64,000 nucleotides of DNA, taken from positions 124,001 through 188,000 of the forward strand of contig NZ_BDCC01000012.1 of assembly GCF_001613305.1 (NCBI RefSeq), written 5' to 3'. Numbering within the stretch: position 1 is the stretch's first letter; each line of letters begins with the position of its first letter. This document shows positions 1 through 8,220 of the stretch, one piece after another. The notes under the pieces were generated by a model. It was given only the letters and a program-made list of their open reading frames with translations. It did not search any database and was not told where the DNA came from. The DNA comes from Nocardia vaccinii NBRC 15922 (lineage in GTDB: Bacteria; Actinomycetota; Actinomycetes; Mycobacteriales; Mycobacteriaceae). A program made the position numbers and the translations under genes.

Positions 1-399
1 CACGAACGCTCGACCTGCTTCTGGCATCGGATCGCCTACCTGTTCACCCGATTGGACCGAGTGCTCGACCAGACCACGATCGCCGACGACGCCGAACTCG
101 GGGCGGCCTATCTGGCCCTGCACACCGTCCGATGCCGATCGCGGGAAACCCAGCGGCGCTTGGCATCCGGCGCGTCGTTGGGTCCGGAGACCTCGGTGGA
201 CAAGATCCTGCTGGCGACCGCCGAGCAGCAACTGTTCGACACCGCCCGCGACCTGCTGCCCGGCGCGGTGGAACTGCGGGATTCCCCGTGGCGCACCGAA
301 TTCCTGTACTCCCGCGCGGCCACCATCTACGGCGGCACCGCCGAGATCCAACGCAATATCGTCGCCCGGCGACTGCTGGATCTGGGGAAAGAACAGTGA
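1..399 (+). CDS. Acyl-CoA dehydrogenase, C-terminal part (cut by window start)
   Basis: The reading frame is open from the first base, so the N-terminus lies outside the window; 132 residues are visible. They match the C-terminal helical domain of flavin acyl-CoA dehydrogenases, ending in the family signature YGGTAEIQRNIVARRLL. That loop carries Gly-Gly where medium-chain enzymes have the catalytic Glu-Gly, so the base would have to come from another position, as in isovaleryl-CoA-type enzymes. The next gene, 84 bp downstream on the same strand, encodes a short acyl-CoA dehydrogenase-like protein, so the two could form a heteromeric enzyme. Substrate is unknown. Confidence 0.85.
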   Translation, partial: HERSTCFWHRIAYLFTRLDRVLDQTTIADDAELGAAYLALHTVRCRSRETQRRLASGASLGPETSVDKILLATAEQQLFDTARDLLPGAVELRDSPWRTEFLYSRAATIYGGTAEIQRNIVARRLLDLGKEQ

Positions 400-483
400 T
401 GCGCGCTGGGCGGGTCGGACAGCACACGAACCCTGATCGCTCCGCCGGCCGAGGTCTCCGCGCGCCGAGGAAGGAAAGTCCCG

Positions 484-1275
484 ATGACCGACACCGATTC
501 CGCAGAAATCGAGCTGATTGCCGAGAGTTTGAGTAAGGCGATGGGCTCCGCCTCGGGAGCCGCGCTCGATCGTGCGCTGGGTGAGCTGGGGTGGACCGAG
601 ATGCTCGCCGAGATGCCCGATGTCGCGATACCTCTGGTGTTCCGGCTGCTCGGGGAGACCGGTGCGCATGCACCGGTGCTCAACGACGTACTCGCGCAGG
701 CTTCCGGAAATCCGTTGGGCGGCACCGTGGCTCTACCGTTCGCCGGTGGATCGTGGGTCGTCTGGGAGCGCACGGACCAGCCCGGCGGCACGGTCGACGA
801 GGATCTGCCGCTGCATCCGACGGCACCGGGTGCGGATATCCCGCTCGGCCCGGGACGTCGGGCGCTGGCCTGGTGGCTGATCGGCAGCGGCCGCACCATG
901 CTGGCGCTCGCACGACGACATGCCCTGGACCGCAAGCAGTTCGGACGTCCGGTTGCTTCATTCCAAGCGATCCGGCACCGGCTGGCCGAGACGCTGGTCG
1001 CGCTGGAGGGGGCCGAGGCGACGCTGAGCACCGCCGACGACGAATTCGGCGCCCTGCTGGCCAAGGCCGCCGCCGGACGGGCGGCACTGCTGGCCGCGAA
1101 ACATTGCCAGCAGACGCTCGGCGGGATCGGGTTCACCGCCGAACACGAGTTACAGGGACATATTCGGCGCGTTCTCGTGCTGGACGGATTGCTGGGCAGC
1201 ACAAGGGAATTGACTCGCGAAGCCGGGGCACGAATCCGCGCGGAGGGATCCGCGCCCCGGTTGGCGCAGCTGTAG
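484..1275 (+). CDS. Short acyl-CoA dehydrogenase-like protein (probable partner subunit)
   Basis: 263 residues against about 380 for a complete acyl-CoA dehydrogenase. The C-terminal helical domain is recognisable (RKQFGRPVASFQAIRHRLAE, about residues 150-170, then LGGIGFTAEHELQGHIRR), but the central beta-domain is much shortened and there is no GGTxEIQ loop. Known families of this shape are the non-catalytic or half-site subunits of alpha2beta2 acyl-CoA dehydrogenases such as those of actinobacterial steroid side-chain degradation. It follows the full-type gene ending at 399, which supports pairing. The ATG is preceded by a [11 protein letters not shown]hine-Dalgarno region. Expression probably ends at the hairpin at 1294-1324. 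Confidence 0.8.
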   Translation: MTDTDSAEIELIAESLSKAMGSASGAALDRALGELGWTEMLAEMPDVAIPLVFRLLGETGAHAPVLNDVLAQASGNPLGGTVALPFAGGSWVVWERTDQPGGTVDEDLPLHPTAPGADIPLGPGRRALAWWLIGSGRTMLALARRHALDRKQFGRPVASFQAIRHRLAETLVALEGAEATLSTADDEFGALLAKAAAGRAALLAAKHCQQTLGGIGFTAEHELQGHIRRVLVLDGLLGSTRELTREAGARIRAEGSAPRLAQL

Positions 1276-1293
1276 AACCGGTGATCCGCGGCA

Positions 1294-1324
1294 GAAGGGC
1301 CGGTGCGGATCGCACCGGCCCTTC
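1294..1324. terminator. Hairpin between convergent genes
   Basis: A perfect 13-bp inverted repeat (GAAGGGCCGGTGC and its complement) surrounds a 5-nt loop. It lies between the stop of the short acyl-CoA dehydrogenase gene and the stop of the convergent lipoprotein gene. There is no long T-run on either side, as usual for actinobacterial terminators; it could serve both directions. Confidence 0.7.
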
Positions 1325-1346
1325 ACTCGTCCGCGCCGAACCAGGC

Positions 1347-1865
1347 TCAGCTACAAGCCGGCGACTTGCCGCCCTGCATCGTCATCAGCTGGCAGAAGGT
1401 GGCCGCGGCGACCTTCCACTTGCCGCCGTCCTGCACCGCCTTACCGGACTGGTTGGGCAACACCGGACTTCCGCCCATCAGGATCGTGTACGTCACCGAG
1501 GCGTGGGTGGGATCGTCGAGGGTCACGGCCGACACGGAGGCCGAGGTGCCCTGTGCCTGCGGGTTGCTCGCCTGGGCCTGGAGCACCGGCGCGAACGCGT
1601 CGCCCTTCTCCACCAGGGCGGCCTTGTCCGCGGCGGAGGTCTTGGCGTCGAAGAACTTCGTGAAGACCTCGGTGATCGCCTGCGTGGTCGCGGCGTCTGC
1701 CTTGGTCCCGGCGCTCGACGTGGTCGCCGCCGCGGAACTGGTCGCGGCCGCCGTGGTCGATTTGCTCGTATCGCTGTTCGACGAGCCGCAGCCCGCCAGC
1801 ACGGAGGCGCCGACGGTCACCAGGACGGCGCAGATCGCGGTCCGGCGGAAAAGGGTATCGCGCAT
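1347..1865 (-). CDS. MTB12-like lipoprotein
   Basis: 172 residues starting at the ATG at 1865, which has GGAAAGAA upstream; a longer frame reaches 2003 but would put 46 unlikely residues before the signal peptide. The N-terminus is a lipoprotein signal (MRDTLFRRTAI.. then VLAGC lipobox near residue 25), followed by a Ser/Thr/Ala-rich linker to about residue 55. The remaining domain (ITEVFTKFFDAKTSAADKAA, GDAFAPVL.., KWKVAAATFCQLM) resembles the low-molecular-weight antigen MTB12 C-terminal domain of mycobacteria. It is expected on the outer face of the membrane. The function of this family is not known to me. Confidence 0.75.
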   Translation of the reverse strand: MRDTLFRRTAICAVLVTVGASVLAGCGSSNSDTSKSTTAAATSSAAATTSSAGTKADAATTQAITEVFTKFFDAKTSAADKAALVEKGDAFAPVLQAQASNPQAQGTSASVSAVTLDDPTHASVTYTILMGGSPVLPNQSGKAVQDGGKWKVAAATFCQLMTMQGGKSPACS

Positions 1866-2134
1866 GGGTATATTTCTTTCCGGAAGGAATTTCGGACTGG
1901 GTGATATTCCGCCGCGGGTGCTTCGGCGGAATCGATCTATGCGGTCGATACGAGCCGCGAGCACCGATCCGGCGCATCGCCGACCCGAGATTCGTGTATT
2001 CAACTGCTTCGCCGCCGTGTCACGTATGGCGAAGCACTGCCGGCGTATTCGAGTGGGATGCCGACAGCAGCCATGTTAGCCAAATACTGGTCCGAGGTGT
2101 GCGAATCTCGCGATTCCGCCGGAAATACTTCCAA

Positions 2135-2917
2135 TTATTTCAACTTCTCCTTCATCTCGGCCAGATGCGCGAGAATCGGCATACCGGTATGACTCAGCGC
2201 GTTGCCGTGGCCGGTCTGATGTACGTCGAACACCGATTGAATGGCCGCGTAGAAGCCCTGGATATCAAGGGTCTGATTCACCGCGCGTTTGGCCTGGCGC
2301 AGGCCGAACGGCGGCATCGTGGCGATGTGCCGGGCCAACTCGGCGGTCTCGTCGTCCAGCGACTCACGCGGCACCACCTTGTTCACCATGCCCACCTGCT
2401 CGGCCTCCCGCGCGGTGACCGGACGTCCGGTGAACAGGATCTCCTTGGCCTTGCGCGGACCCAATTCCCAAGTGTGCCCGTGGTATTCGACCCCGCCGAT
2501 GCCCATCAGCACCACCGGGTCGGAGAACAGCGCGTCCTCGGACGCCACGATCAGATCGCACGGCCAGCACAGCAGCAGCCCGCCGGAGATGCACCGCCCC
2601 TGCACCGCCGCGATCGACGGCTTGGGAACATTGCGCCAGCGCAGCGAATATTCCAGATATCGGCGCGCCTCGGTCGTGTAGATCATGTCGAGCGTGATCT
2701 TGTCCGGCCATTTCCCGCCGCCGCGCAGATCGTGCCCGGAAGAGAAATGTTTTCCCTCGCCCCGCAATACGATCACCGTCACGTCCTCATCGGCCGCAGC
2801 GCGCGTCCAGGCCTGATCGAGTTCGTCGAGCAGCTCCGGGTTCTGCGCATTGGCGACCTCGGGGCGATTCAGGGTTATGGTCGCGACCTTGTCGGCGACC
2901 TCGTAGCGGATCAACAA
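2135..2917 (-). CDS. Crotonase-fold protein (enoyl-CoA hydratase/isomerase family)
   Basis: 260 residues beginning at tandem TTG codons (2917 and 2914), with GAGGAG 6 or 9 nt upstream; no ATG or GTG fits. Crotonase landmarks are present: LNRPEVANAQN, the oxyanion-hole stretch GKHFSSGHDLRG and RCISGGLLL. At the two positions that carry the catalytic glutamates of classical enoyl-CoA hydratase (in GGGCEL and PEI) I see Leu and Val, so this is probably not a standard hydratase; isomerase, hydrolase or ring-opening activity are alternatives. It is the last gene of an operon with the two acyl-CoA dehydrogenase genes at 2932-5089 and starts 14 nt after the preceding stop. Confidence 0.8.
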   Translation of the reverse strand: MLIRYEVADKVATITLNRPEVANAQNPELLDELDQAWTRAAADEDVTVIVLRGEGKHFSSGHDLRGGGKWPDKITLDMIYTTEARRYLEYSLRWRNVPKPSIAAVQGRCISGGLLLCWPCDLIVASEDALFSDPVVLMGIGGVEYHGHTWELGPRKAKEILFTGRPVTAREAEQVGMVNKVVPRESLDDETAELARHIATMPPFGLRQAKRAVNQTLDIQGFYAAIQSVFDVHQTGHGNALSHTGMPILAHLAEMKEKLK

Positions 2918-2931
2918 ATCGGGCTCCTCAC

Positions 2932-4107
2932 CTATCGGGGGAGGCCGAGTACGCGCTCGGCCACAATATTGCGCTGAATTTCCGAGGTGCCGCCGGCGAT
3001 CGTCCCGGCGAAACTCCGCACATACCGTTCGAACCAGCTGCTGACCATATTGTCGTTGTTGAGCGGAGTGAACGGCGCGGTCATCGCCGGATGATCCAGA
3101 CCGTCGATTCCCTTGGCGTACAACGCCGAATCGGCCGCACTCTGCACCGCCTCCGAACCCAGCAGTTTTAGCACCGACAGCGAGGCCACGTCCTGTTCGC
3201 CGCGCGCCTCGCGGGCCAGCGCCGCCGAACCCAGCAGCCGCAGTGCCTGATTGTCCATCGCGAGCGTCGCGTACCGGTCCCGGTCCAGCACCGTCCTGGG
3301 CCGGAAGTCCTCGAGCAGTTCCTGCAGCCGATCGGCGAAACTGAGCCACAACAGGGTGCGTTCGTGCCCGAGCGAACCGTTGGCGACGCCCCAGCCGCCG
3401 TTCAGCGGGCCGACCAGATTCTCCGCGGGCACCCGGACGTTCTCGAAGAAGACCTCGTTGAAGTCCAGATCGTGCGGTCCGCAGATGGAGGCGAACGGCC
3501 GCCGGGTCAGTCCGGGCGAATCGGTGGGGATCAGCAGCACGCTGATTCCCTTGTGCTTGGGCGCATCCGGATCGGTGCGGACGAAGGTGAGCAACACGTC
3601 GGCGTCGTGCGCGCCCGAGGTCCACACCTTCTGTCCGTTGACCACGAAATCATCGCCGTCGCGCACCGCGCGGGTGCGCAGCCCGGCCAGATCCGAGCCC
3701 GCACCCGGTTCGCTCATCCCCAGCGCCGCGGTGATCTCCGCGCGCAGAATCCTTCGCGCCCAACGGGTCTTCTGCTCCTCGGTGCCGAAGGACAGCAGCG
3801 AGGCCGCGATGATGCCCAGACCCTGTGGGTTGAAGCTCGGGTAGATGCGGCGGTACGAGAGCTCCTGCAGATGTACGTACTGCTGCAGGATTCCGGCGTT
3901 GCGGCCACCGAATTCGGGCGGGTTGCCGGGCAGCAGCCAGCCGTTGTCGAACAGCAACCGCTGCCACTCACGCGCCCAGGGCGGCACCTCGGCACTCGAG
4001 ATCGGCCGATCCGCGGCGGCGGCGACCTTGTCGGGCAGGTTGTCGGCGAGGAAGGCGGCGAATTCGGCCCGGAACTCCTCGACCTCGGGATCAAAACTCA
4101 GTTGCAC
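2932..4107 (-). CDS. Acyl-CoA dehydrogenase, full length
   Basis: 391 residues with the complete acyl-CoA dehydrogenase architecture: N-terminal helical domain, central beta domain with GMSEPGAGSDLAGL (about 125-140) and KVWTSGAHDADVLL, and a C-terminal helical domain ending in TIAGGTSEIQRNIVAERVLG. FAD-dependent alpha,beta-dehydrogenation of an acyl-CoA is the expected reaction. The loop reads GGT rather than EGT, so the catalytic base is not at the medium-chain position. Its start overlaps the end of the partner gene upstream by 17 bp, which implies translational coupling and supports an alpha2beta2 enzyme. Substrate cannot be named from the sequence. Confidence 0.9.
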   Translation of the reverse strand: MQLSFDPEVEEFRAEFAAFLADNLPDKVAAAADRPISSAEVPPWAREWQRLLFDNGWLLPGNPPEFGGRNAGILQQYVHLQELSYRRIYPSFNPQGLGIIAASLLSFGTEEQKTRWARRILRAEITAALGMSEPGAGSDLAGLRTRAVRDGDDFVVNGQKVWTSGAHDADVLLTFVRTDPDAPKHKGISVLLIPTDSPGLTRRPFASICGPHDLDFNEVFFENVRVPAENLVGPLNGGWGVANGSLGHERTLLWLSFADRLQELLEDFRPRTVLDRDRYATLAMDNQALRLLGSAALAREARGEQDVASLSVLKLLGSEAVQSAADSALYAKGIDGLDHPAMTAPFTPLNNDNMVSSWFERYVRSFAGTIAGGTSEIQRNIVAERVLGLPR

Positions 4108-5089
4108 GGTACTCCTCGGCGATCAGTGCGCGGTGCTCGGCGGCGCCGCCGAGCAGCAGCTCGCCGGACTTGGCCCGTTTGAGCGCGAACTGCAGGTCGT
4201 TCTCCCAGGTGAAACTCATCGCGCCGAACAGCTGCATGCCGTGGCGGAAGACCAGCGCCTGGCACTCCCCCGCGGCGGCCTTGGCCATCGCCGCGGCGAT
4301 GCGCCGCCGCGGGTCGTCCTCGCGAATGGTCAGCGCCGCGAAATAGGCCAGGGCACGGGCTCTTTCGATGGCGATGTGCATATCGGCGGCCTTGTGTTTG
4401 ACCGCCTGGAACGAGCCGATCGGCACCCCGAACTGCTCGCGGGTGCGCACATGCTCCAGCACCAGATCCAGGACGCGGCGGCAGGCGCCGACCATGGTCA
4501 GCGCCATCCCGGTCAACGCCACATGGCGGGCGCGCTCGGTATCGGGGCGCAGATAGTTCTCCTCGCGCACCCGCGCACCGGCCAAACTCACCTCACCGAT
4601 GTGCAGCACCGGGTCGAACACCATGCTGCGGCGGGCACTCACCTCGGCGGCGGGCACCACGAACACTCCGGCATCGGTCACCACCGCGAACTGTTCGGCA
4701 CGATCACCATCCAGCACGTGCCGCGCGGTCCCGGTGAGGACCCATCCTCCGGCATCACGGAAGGCGTTGACGCCGTCGTAGATCGCCGTCCCGGAAACTT
4801 CCGGCCGCGCGAATTCCGGTGCCAGCGGCGCGAATTGGGTCATCGTGGCCAGATAGGGCGTCGGATCGGTCGCGTATCCGAGTTCTTCGAGCACGATCCC
4901 CAGCTCGACCGCGGCAGCCGGATCGGTCAGCTCGGTCCAGCCGTGCCCGATGTAGTTGCGCCACAGCGCATCACTGTCGGCCCCCTTGTCGGCGATCTCC
5001 CGAATCAGCGCCGGCGGGCACTGTTTGGCCAGCACCTCGCGCACCGTGTCGTGCCACAGCCGCTGGTCGGAGTCGAACTCCAAAAGCAT
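4091..5089 (-). CDS. Acyl-CoA dehydrogenase-like partner subunit
   Basis: 332 residues from the ATG at 5089, which has a near-perfect AAGGAGG nine bases upstream; the longer open frame to 5194 lies in the promoter and operator. The helical C-domain is clear (REQFGVPIGSFQAVKHKAAD, about residues 205-225, and MQLFGAMSFTWENDLQ), but the GGTxEIQ catalytic loop is absent. This matches the partner chain of heterotetrameric acyl-CoA dehydrogenases. First gene of a three-gene operon (partner, full-length enzyme, crotonase). The promoter carries the palindrome at 5181-5201, the likely target of the divergent TetR gene. Confidence 0.85.
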   Translation of the reverse strand: MLLEFDSDQRLWHDTVREVLAKQCPPALIREIADKGADSDALWRNYIGHGWTELTDPAAAVELGIVLEELGYATDPTPYLATMTQFAPLAPEFARPEVSGTAIYDGVNAFRDAGGWVLTGTARHVLDGDRAEQFAVVTDAGVFVVPAAEVSARRSMVFDPVLHIGEVSLAGARVREENYLRPDTERARHVALTGMALTMVGACRRVLDLVLEHVRTREQFGVPIGSFQAVKHKAADMHIAIERARALAYFAALTIREDDPRRRIAAAMAKAAAGECQALVFRHGMQLFGAMSFTWENDLQFALKRAKSGELLLGGAAEHRALIAEEYRATEF

Positions 5090-5180
5090 CGCGGACAGCC
5101 TCCTTGCCGGCAGATTTTCCCGGGCAGCGCAGCGGCACGAGCCAACGCTCGGCCGCCACGGCTGCCTTTCATCGTTCTGT

Positions 5181-5201
5181 AGCGAGAATAACATTCTCGC
5201 T
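5181..5201. promoter_or_regulatory. Perfect palindromic operator, probable TetR site 1
   Basis: AGCGAGAAT-AAC-ATTCTCGCT is a perfect 9-3-9 inverted repeat between the divergent acyl-CoA dehydrogenase operon (start 5089) and the TetR gene (start 5383). Its core GAGAATnnnATTCTC recurs at 6035-6049 and 15001-15015. On the minus strand it would sit in the spacer of a weak promoter for the operon. Confidence 0.75.
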
Positions 5202-5320
5202 CAGTGGAAGTAATAGTCTCCAACATGTCGCAGAACACGCCACCCAGCAACCCGATGGAAATACGTTCTCCGGTACAGTGCATTCATGTTCTCTTCACAT
5301 AACCGAGGAGCCGTGAGCCC

Positions 5321-5386
5321 GTGAGTGAGTCCGCGAGCACACCGACGACACAGCCGTGGGCGTCCCACGTCGAGGTGCAGTCGTGA
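5321..5386 (+). CDS. Possible 21-codon leader peptide before the TetR gene
   Basis: A GTG at 5321 has GAGGAG ten bases upstream and opens a 21-codon frame (starting VSESASTPTTQPW) whose TGA overlaps the GTG start of the regulator (GTGA at 5383-5386). This is the layout of translational coupling. It could also be the true N-terminus of the regulator displaced by a sequencing frameshift, or chance. Confidence 0.3.
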   Translation: MSESASTPTTQPWASHVEVQS

Positions 5387-6036
5387 GCAGCCCCAGCGAA
5401 GAGCCCGCCTGGAAGCAGCGCGCCGTCGAGCGTTCGCTGCGCACCGCCAAGTTGCGCGCCGAGCAGCGCGTGCAGCGGTTTTTGGATGCCGCCCAGGCCA
5501 TCATCACCGAGAAGGGCACCACCGACTTCACCGTCCAGGAGGTGGTGGACCGCTCCCGCCAGTCACTGCGCAGCTTCTATCTGCAGTTCGACGGCAAACA
5601 CGAACTGCTGCTGGCACTGTTCGAGGACGCGCTGAACCGCACGGCCGATCAGCTGCGCGCCGCCGCGGACGCCAAGAGCGACCCGCTGGAGCGGCTACAG
5701 GTCACCGTCGAGCTGCTGTACGAGCTGTGCCGTCCCGATCCGAATGCCCAGCGCCCGCTGTTCACCGATTTCGCACCGCAGCTGCTGGTCTCGCATCCCT
5801 CCCAGGTGAAGGTCGCGCACGCTCCGGTGCTCGCGCTGTTCACCGAGCTGATGGAACAGGCACAGGAGGCCAAGCAACTGCGCAGCGATGCCAATCCGCG
5901 CCGAGTGGCGGCCATGGTGATGCAGACGGTCATGTTCACCGCGCAGTCCAATGGCGGCACCGACGAGGAGACCACGCACCCGATCAGCGCCGCCGAGGTC
6001 TGGAGCTTCTGCGCGCACGGCTTCGCCCGCAAGTGA
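5383..6036 (+). CDS. TetR-family transcriptional regulator
   Basis: 217 residues. The N-terminal helix-turn-helix is recognisable at about residues 40-65 (DFTVQEVVDRSRQSLRSFY, then GKHELLLALFE), followed by a helical ligand-binding domain of normal TetR length. The GTG at 5383 is chosen because it overlaps the end of a small upstream frame; an in-frame GTG at 5356 has no ribosome site. Its stop codon lies inside palindrome site 2. Predicted role: repressor of the surrounding acyl-CoA genes, released by an acyl-CoA or related ligand. The ligand is unknown. Confidence 0.85.
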   Translation: MSSPSEEPAWKQRAVERSLRTAKLRAEQRVQRFLDAAQAIITEKGTTDFTVQEVVDRSRQSLRSFYLQFDGKHELLLALFEDALNRTADQLRAAADAKSDPLERLQVTVELLYELCRPDPNAQRPLFTDFAPQLLVSHPSQVKVAHAPVLALFTELMEQAQEAKQLRSDANPRRVAAMVMQTVMFTAQSNGGTDEETTHPISAAEVWSFCAHGFARK

Positions 6037-6050
6037 GAATCTTATTCTCA
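6034..6050. promoter_or_regulatory. Palindromic operator, probable TetR site 2
   Basis: TGAGAAT-CTT-ATTCTCA overlaps the TGA of the TetR gene and precedes the thioesterase gene. The core is the same as in sites 1 and 3. A TACACT -10 element at 6069-6074 lies downstream, so a protein bound here would cover the -35 region. Confidence 0.75.
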
Positions 6051-6068
6051 ATCTTCGAGAGTTTCACT

Positions 6069-6074
6069 TACACT
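6069..6074 (+). promoter_or_regulatory. -10 element for a probably leaderless thioesterase mRNA
   Basis: TACACT ends seven bases before the ATG at 6082. Transcription would begin at or next to the start codon, giving a leaderless message; no Shine-Dalgarno sequence is present, which agrees. Confidence 0.5.
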
Positions 6075-6081
6075 CGGGTGT

Positions 6082-6915
6082 ATGCCCGACCTGTGGAGTG
6101 ATCTTCTCGCCTGCCTCGAACTGTCGACCCGGTCGTCCCTGGACGATGAGATCGTCTTCGAGGGCGCCAACCAGCAGCTGGAGTACTACCGCGTCTTCGG
6201 CGGGCAACTGCTGGGCCAGTTCGTCCGCGCGGCCGCGCTGAGCTGTCCGCACAAGTCGGTCAAATCGGTGCACGCGCTGTTCGCGCGGGAGGGCCGCACC
6301 GACGAGCCGATCCGCTACCGGGTGCGTCGCCACCACGAGGGCCGTTCGTTCGCCACGGTGAGCATCGTCGCCGAACAGGATTCCGGTGTCGCGGCCACCG
6401 CCTCGATCTCGCTGCACGCGCCCGAGGACGGACCCGAGCGGCAGAGCGTGCCCGCGCCCGCCGTGATGCTCGGCGACGAGCACAAGGTGGAGTGGGGCCT
6501 GCTGCCGTGGGAGACCCGCGCGGCCGCCGATCTGGACGATGCCGCCTCCGGGCCACCGGAATTCGAGTTCTGGATGCGCACGCCGCAGGTCTCCCCGGAA
6601 CTGGCGCCGGCGATCCTGGCCTACGCCACCGACCTCAATCTCATCGGCACCGCGCTGCGTCCGCTGGAGGGAATTCGCCAGAGCGGCAACGGAACCGCCT
6701 TCCGTTCGGCGGTGACCTCGCACAGCCTGTGGTTCCACCGGACCTTCCGCACCGACGAATGGCTGCTGCTGCGTCAGGACAGCCCGATCATGTCCGGCGG
6801 CCGGTGTTTCGGTCGCGGCGATGTCCTCACCGAGGGCGGGCAACTGGTCGCCTCGTACGCGCAGGAGGCCATGGTCCGCTTCCCGCAACCCGGCACCGAG
6901 TCGGCGGTGAAGTGA
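6082..6915 (+). CDS. Acyl-CoA thioesterase II (TesB-like)
   Basis: 277 residues forming a double hot-dog protein of the TesB family (usual length about 285). Visible landmarks are RVFGGQLLGQFVRAA (about 37-51), KSVHALFAREGRTDEPI, the Asp-containing ATDLNLIGTALRPL (about 183) and SYAQEAMVR near the end, which supply the Asp and Gln of the TesB active site. It hydrolyses acyl-CoA to free acid and CoA, presumably to prevent CoA being trapped in dead-end intermediates of this pathway. It is downstream of operator site 2 and three bases before the next gene, with which it forms an operon. Confidence 0.88.
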   Translation: MPDLWSDLLACLELSTRSSLDDEIVFEGANQQLEYYRVFGGQLLGQFVRAAALSCPHKSVKSVHALFAREGRTDEPIRYRVRRHHEGRSFATVSIVAEQDSGVAATASISLHAPEDGPERQSVPAPAVMLGDEHKVEWGLLPWETRAAADLDDAASGPPEFEFWMRTPQVSPELAPAILAYATDLNLIGTALRPLEGIRQSGNGTAFRSAVTSHSLWFHRTFRTDEWLLLRQDSPIMSGGRCFGRGDVLTEGGQLVASYAQEAMVRFPQPGTESAVK

Positions 6916-6918
6916 ATA

Positions 6919-7998
6919 ATGGAGCCGAATACGTTGCTGGACCACACTTCTCACCGCGATCCGGATAAGCCCCGATACCGGGTGGTGCAGTGGGCGACCG
7001 GCACGATCGGCACCCGTGCGCTGCGCGGGGTGATCGAACATCCGGATCTGGAACTCGTCGGCCTGCTGGTGCACTCGCCCGACAAGGCCGGGCGGGACGC
7101 GGGTGAGCTGTGCGGTCTACCGCCGACCGGCGTCCTCGCGACCGACGACATCGAGCGGATCATCGATCTGGACGCGGACTGCGTACTCTACATGCCGCTG
7201 ATCTTCGACGGCGACACCGTGGTCCGCCTGCTCACCGCCGGCGCGAATGTGGTGACCACCTGCGGGGCCTTCCACCATCCCGCGAGCATGGATCCCGCGC
7301 TGCGGCACCAGGTTCAGCACGCGTGCGGGCTCGGTCGGTCCTCGGTGCACAGCACCGGGAGCAGTCCCGGATTCATCAGCGAGGCCGTACCGCTCGTGCT
7401 GTCCTCGATTCAGCGCCGCTTGGACCGCCTGGCGATCGACGAGTACGCCGACCTGTCCCGACGGGATTCGGCGGCCATGCTGTTCGACATCATGGGTTTC
7501 GGCCGACCGCCGACGGAATTCGATCCCGCCCGGGCCGAATATCTCGCCGCGAGCTTCGGCCCGTCGCTGCGCCTGGTGGGCGACGCCCTGGGCCTGCCCG
7601 TCGACTCGCTCACCGCACACGGCGAGGTCGCCACCGCACGCGAGACGTTCACCATCGCCGCGGGCACGATCGAGCAGGGAACCGTTGCGGCGCAACGCAC
7701 CACGATCACCGGCCTGGTCGGCGGCCGACCGCTGCTGAGCTTCCGCGCCACCTGGTACTGCGGCAAGGACATCGAACCCGCCTGGGACCTGCACGACACC
7801 GGCTGGCACATCTCGGTGGAAGGCGACGCCCCGCTCGAGGTCACGCTCCACTTCCCGGTCCCGCTCGAGCGCATGGCGGAGATCTCCCCCGCCTACACCG
7901 CCAACCGCGCGGTCAATGCCGTGCCCGCGGTGTGCGCTGCCGAGCCCGGTATTCGCACCACACTGGACCTACCGCACATCATCACGACACTGGGCTGA
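6919..7998 (+). CDS. NAD(P)-dependent dehydrogenase of the dihydrodipicolinate-reductase-like family
   Basis: 359 residues. An N-terminal Rossmann fold begins at about residue 20 (YRVVQWATGTIGTRALRGVI); GTIG replaces the usual GxxG nucleotide loop. The rest (HSTGSSPGFISEAVPLVL, MGFGRPPTEFDP) matches actinobacterial proteins annotated as dihydrodipicolinate reductase-like or 2,4-diaminopentanoate dehydrogenase-like. It is not the biosynthetic DapB, which is at 27014-27769. The start is three bases after the thioesterase stop, so it is cotranscribed and probably works in the same acyl-CoA pathway. Substrate unknown. Confidence 0.75.
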   Translation: MEPNTLLDHTSHRDPDKPRYRVVQWATGTIGTRALRGVIEHPDLELVGLLVHSPDKAGRDAGELCGLPPTGVLATDDIERIIDLDADCVLYMPLIFDGDTVVRLLTAGANVVTTCGAFHHPASMDPALRHQVQHACGLGRSSVHSTGSSPGFISEAVPLVLSSIQRRLDRLAIDEYADLSRRDSAAMLFDIMGFGRPPTEFDPARAEYLAASFGPSLRLVGDALGLPVDSLTAHGEVATARETFTIAAGTIEQGTVAAQRTTITGLVGGRPLLSFRATWYCGKDIEPAWDLHDTGWHISVEGDAPLEVTLHFPVPLERMAEISPAYTANRAVNAVPAVCAAEPGIRTTLDLPHIITTLG

Positions 7999-8040
7999 GC
8001 CTCACGAAACCGGGCTGAGCCTCACGAAACTAGGCTGAGC
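7993..8040. repeat. Tandem 20-bp direct repeat, 2.4 copies
   Basis: The unit GGCTGAGCCTCACGAAAC plus two variable bases occurs at 7993-8012 and 8013-8032, and its first eight bases again at 8033-8040. The first copy contains the TGA stop of the preceding gene, so each further copy repeats a Gly-stop codon pair. Confidence 0.85.
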
Positions 8041-8220
8041 GCGATTCGATTGCGGCGCACTGTACTGCACTTCAGACGGCCGTAATGCGCACTCACCGTG
8101 CGTAACTCGCAGTCACCGCATATGACGAGCCGCTCACGGTTGTGCCGCCCTGGACGGGCGCACGTATGCACAGATGCGTTTGGGCACAGAGCAATTCGCA
8201 TCGGATGGCTTGGCCCGGAG

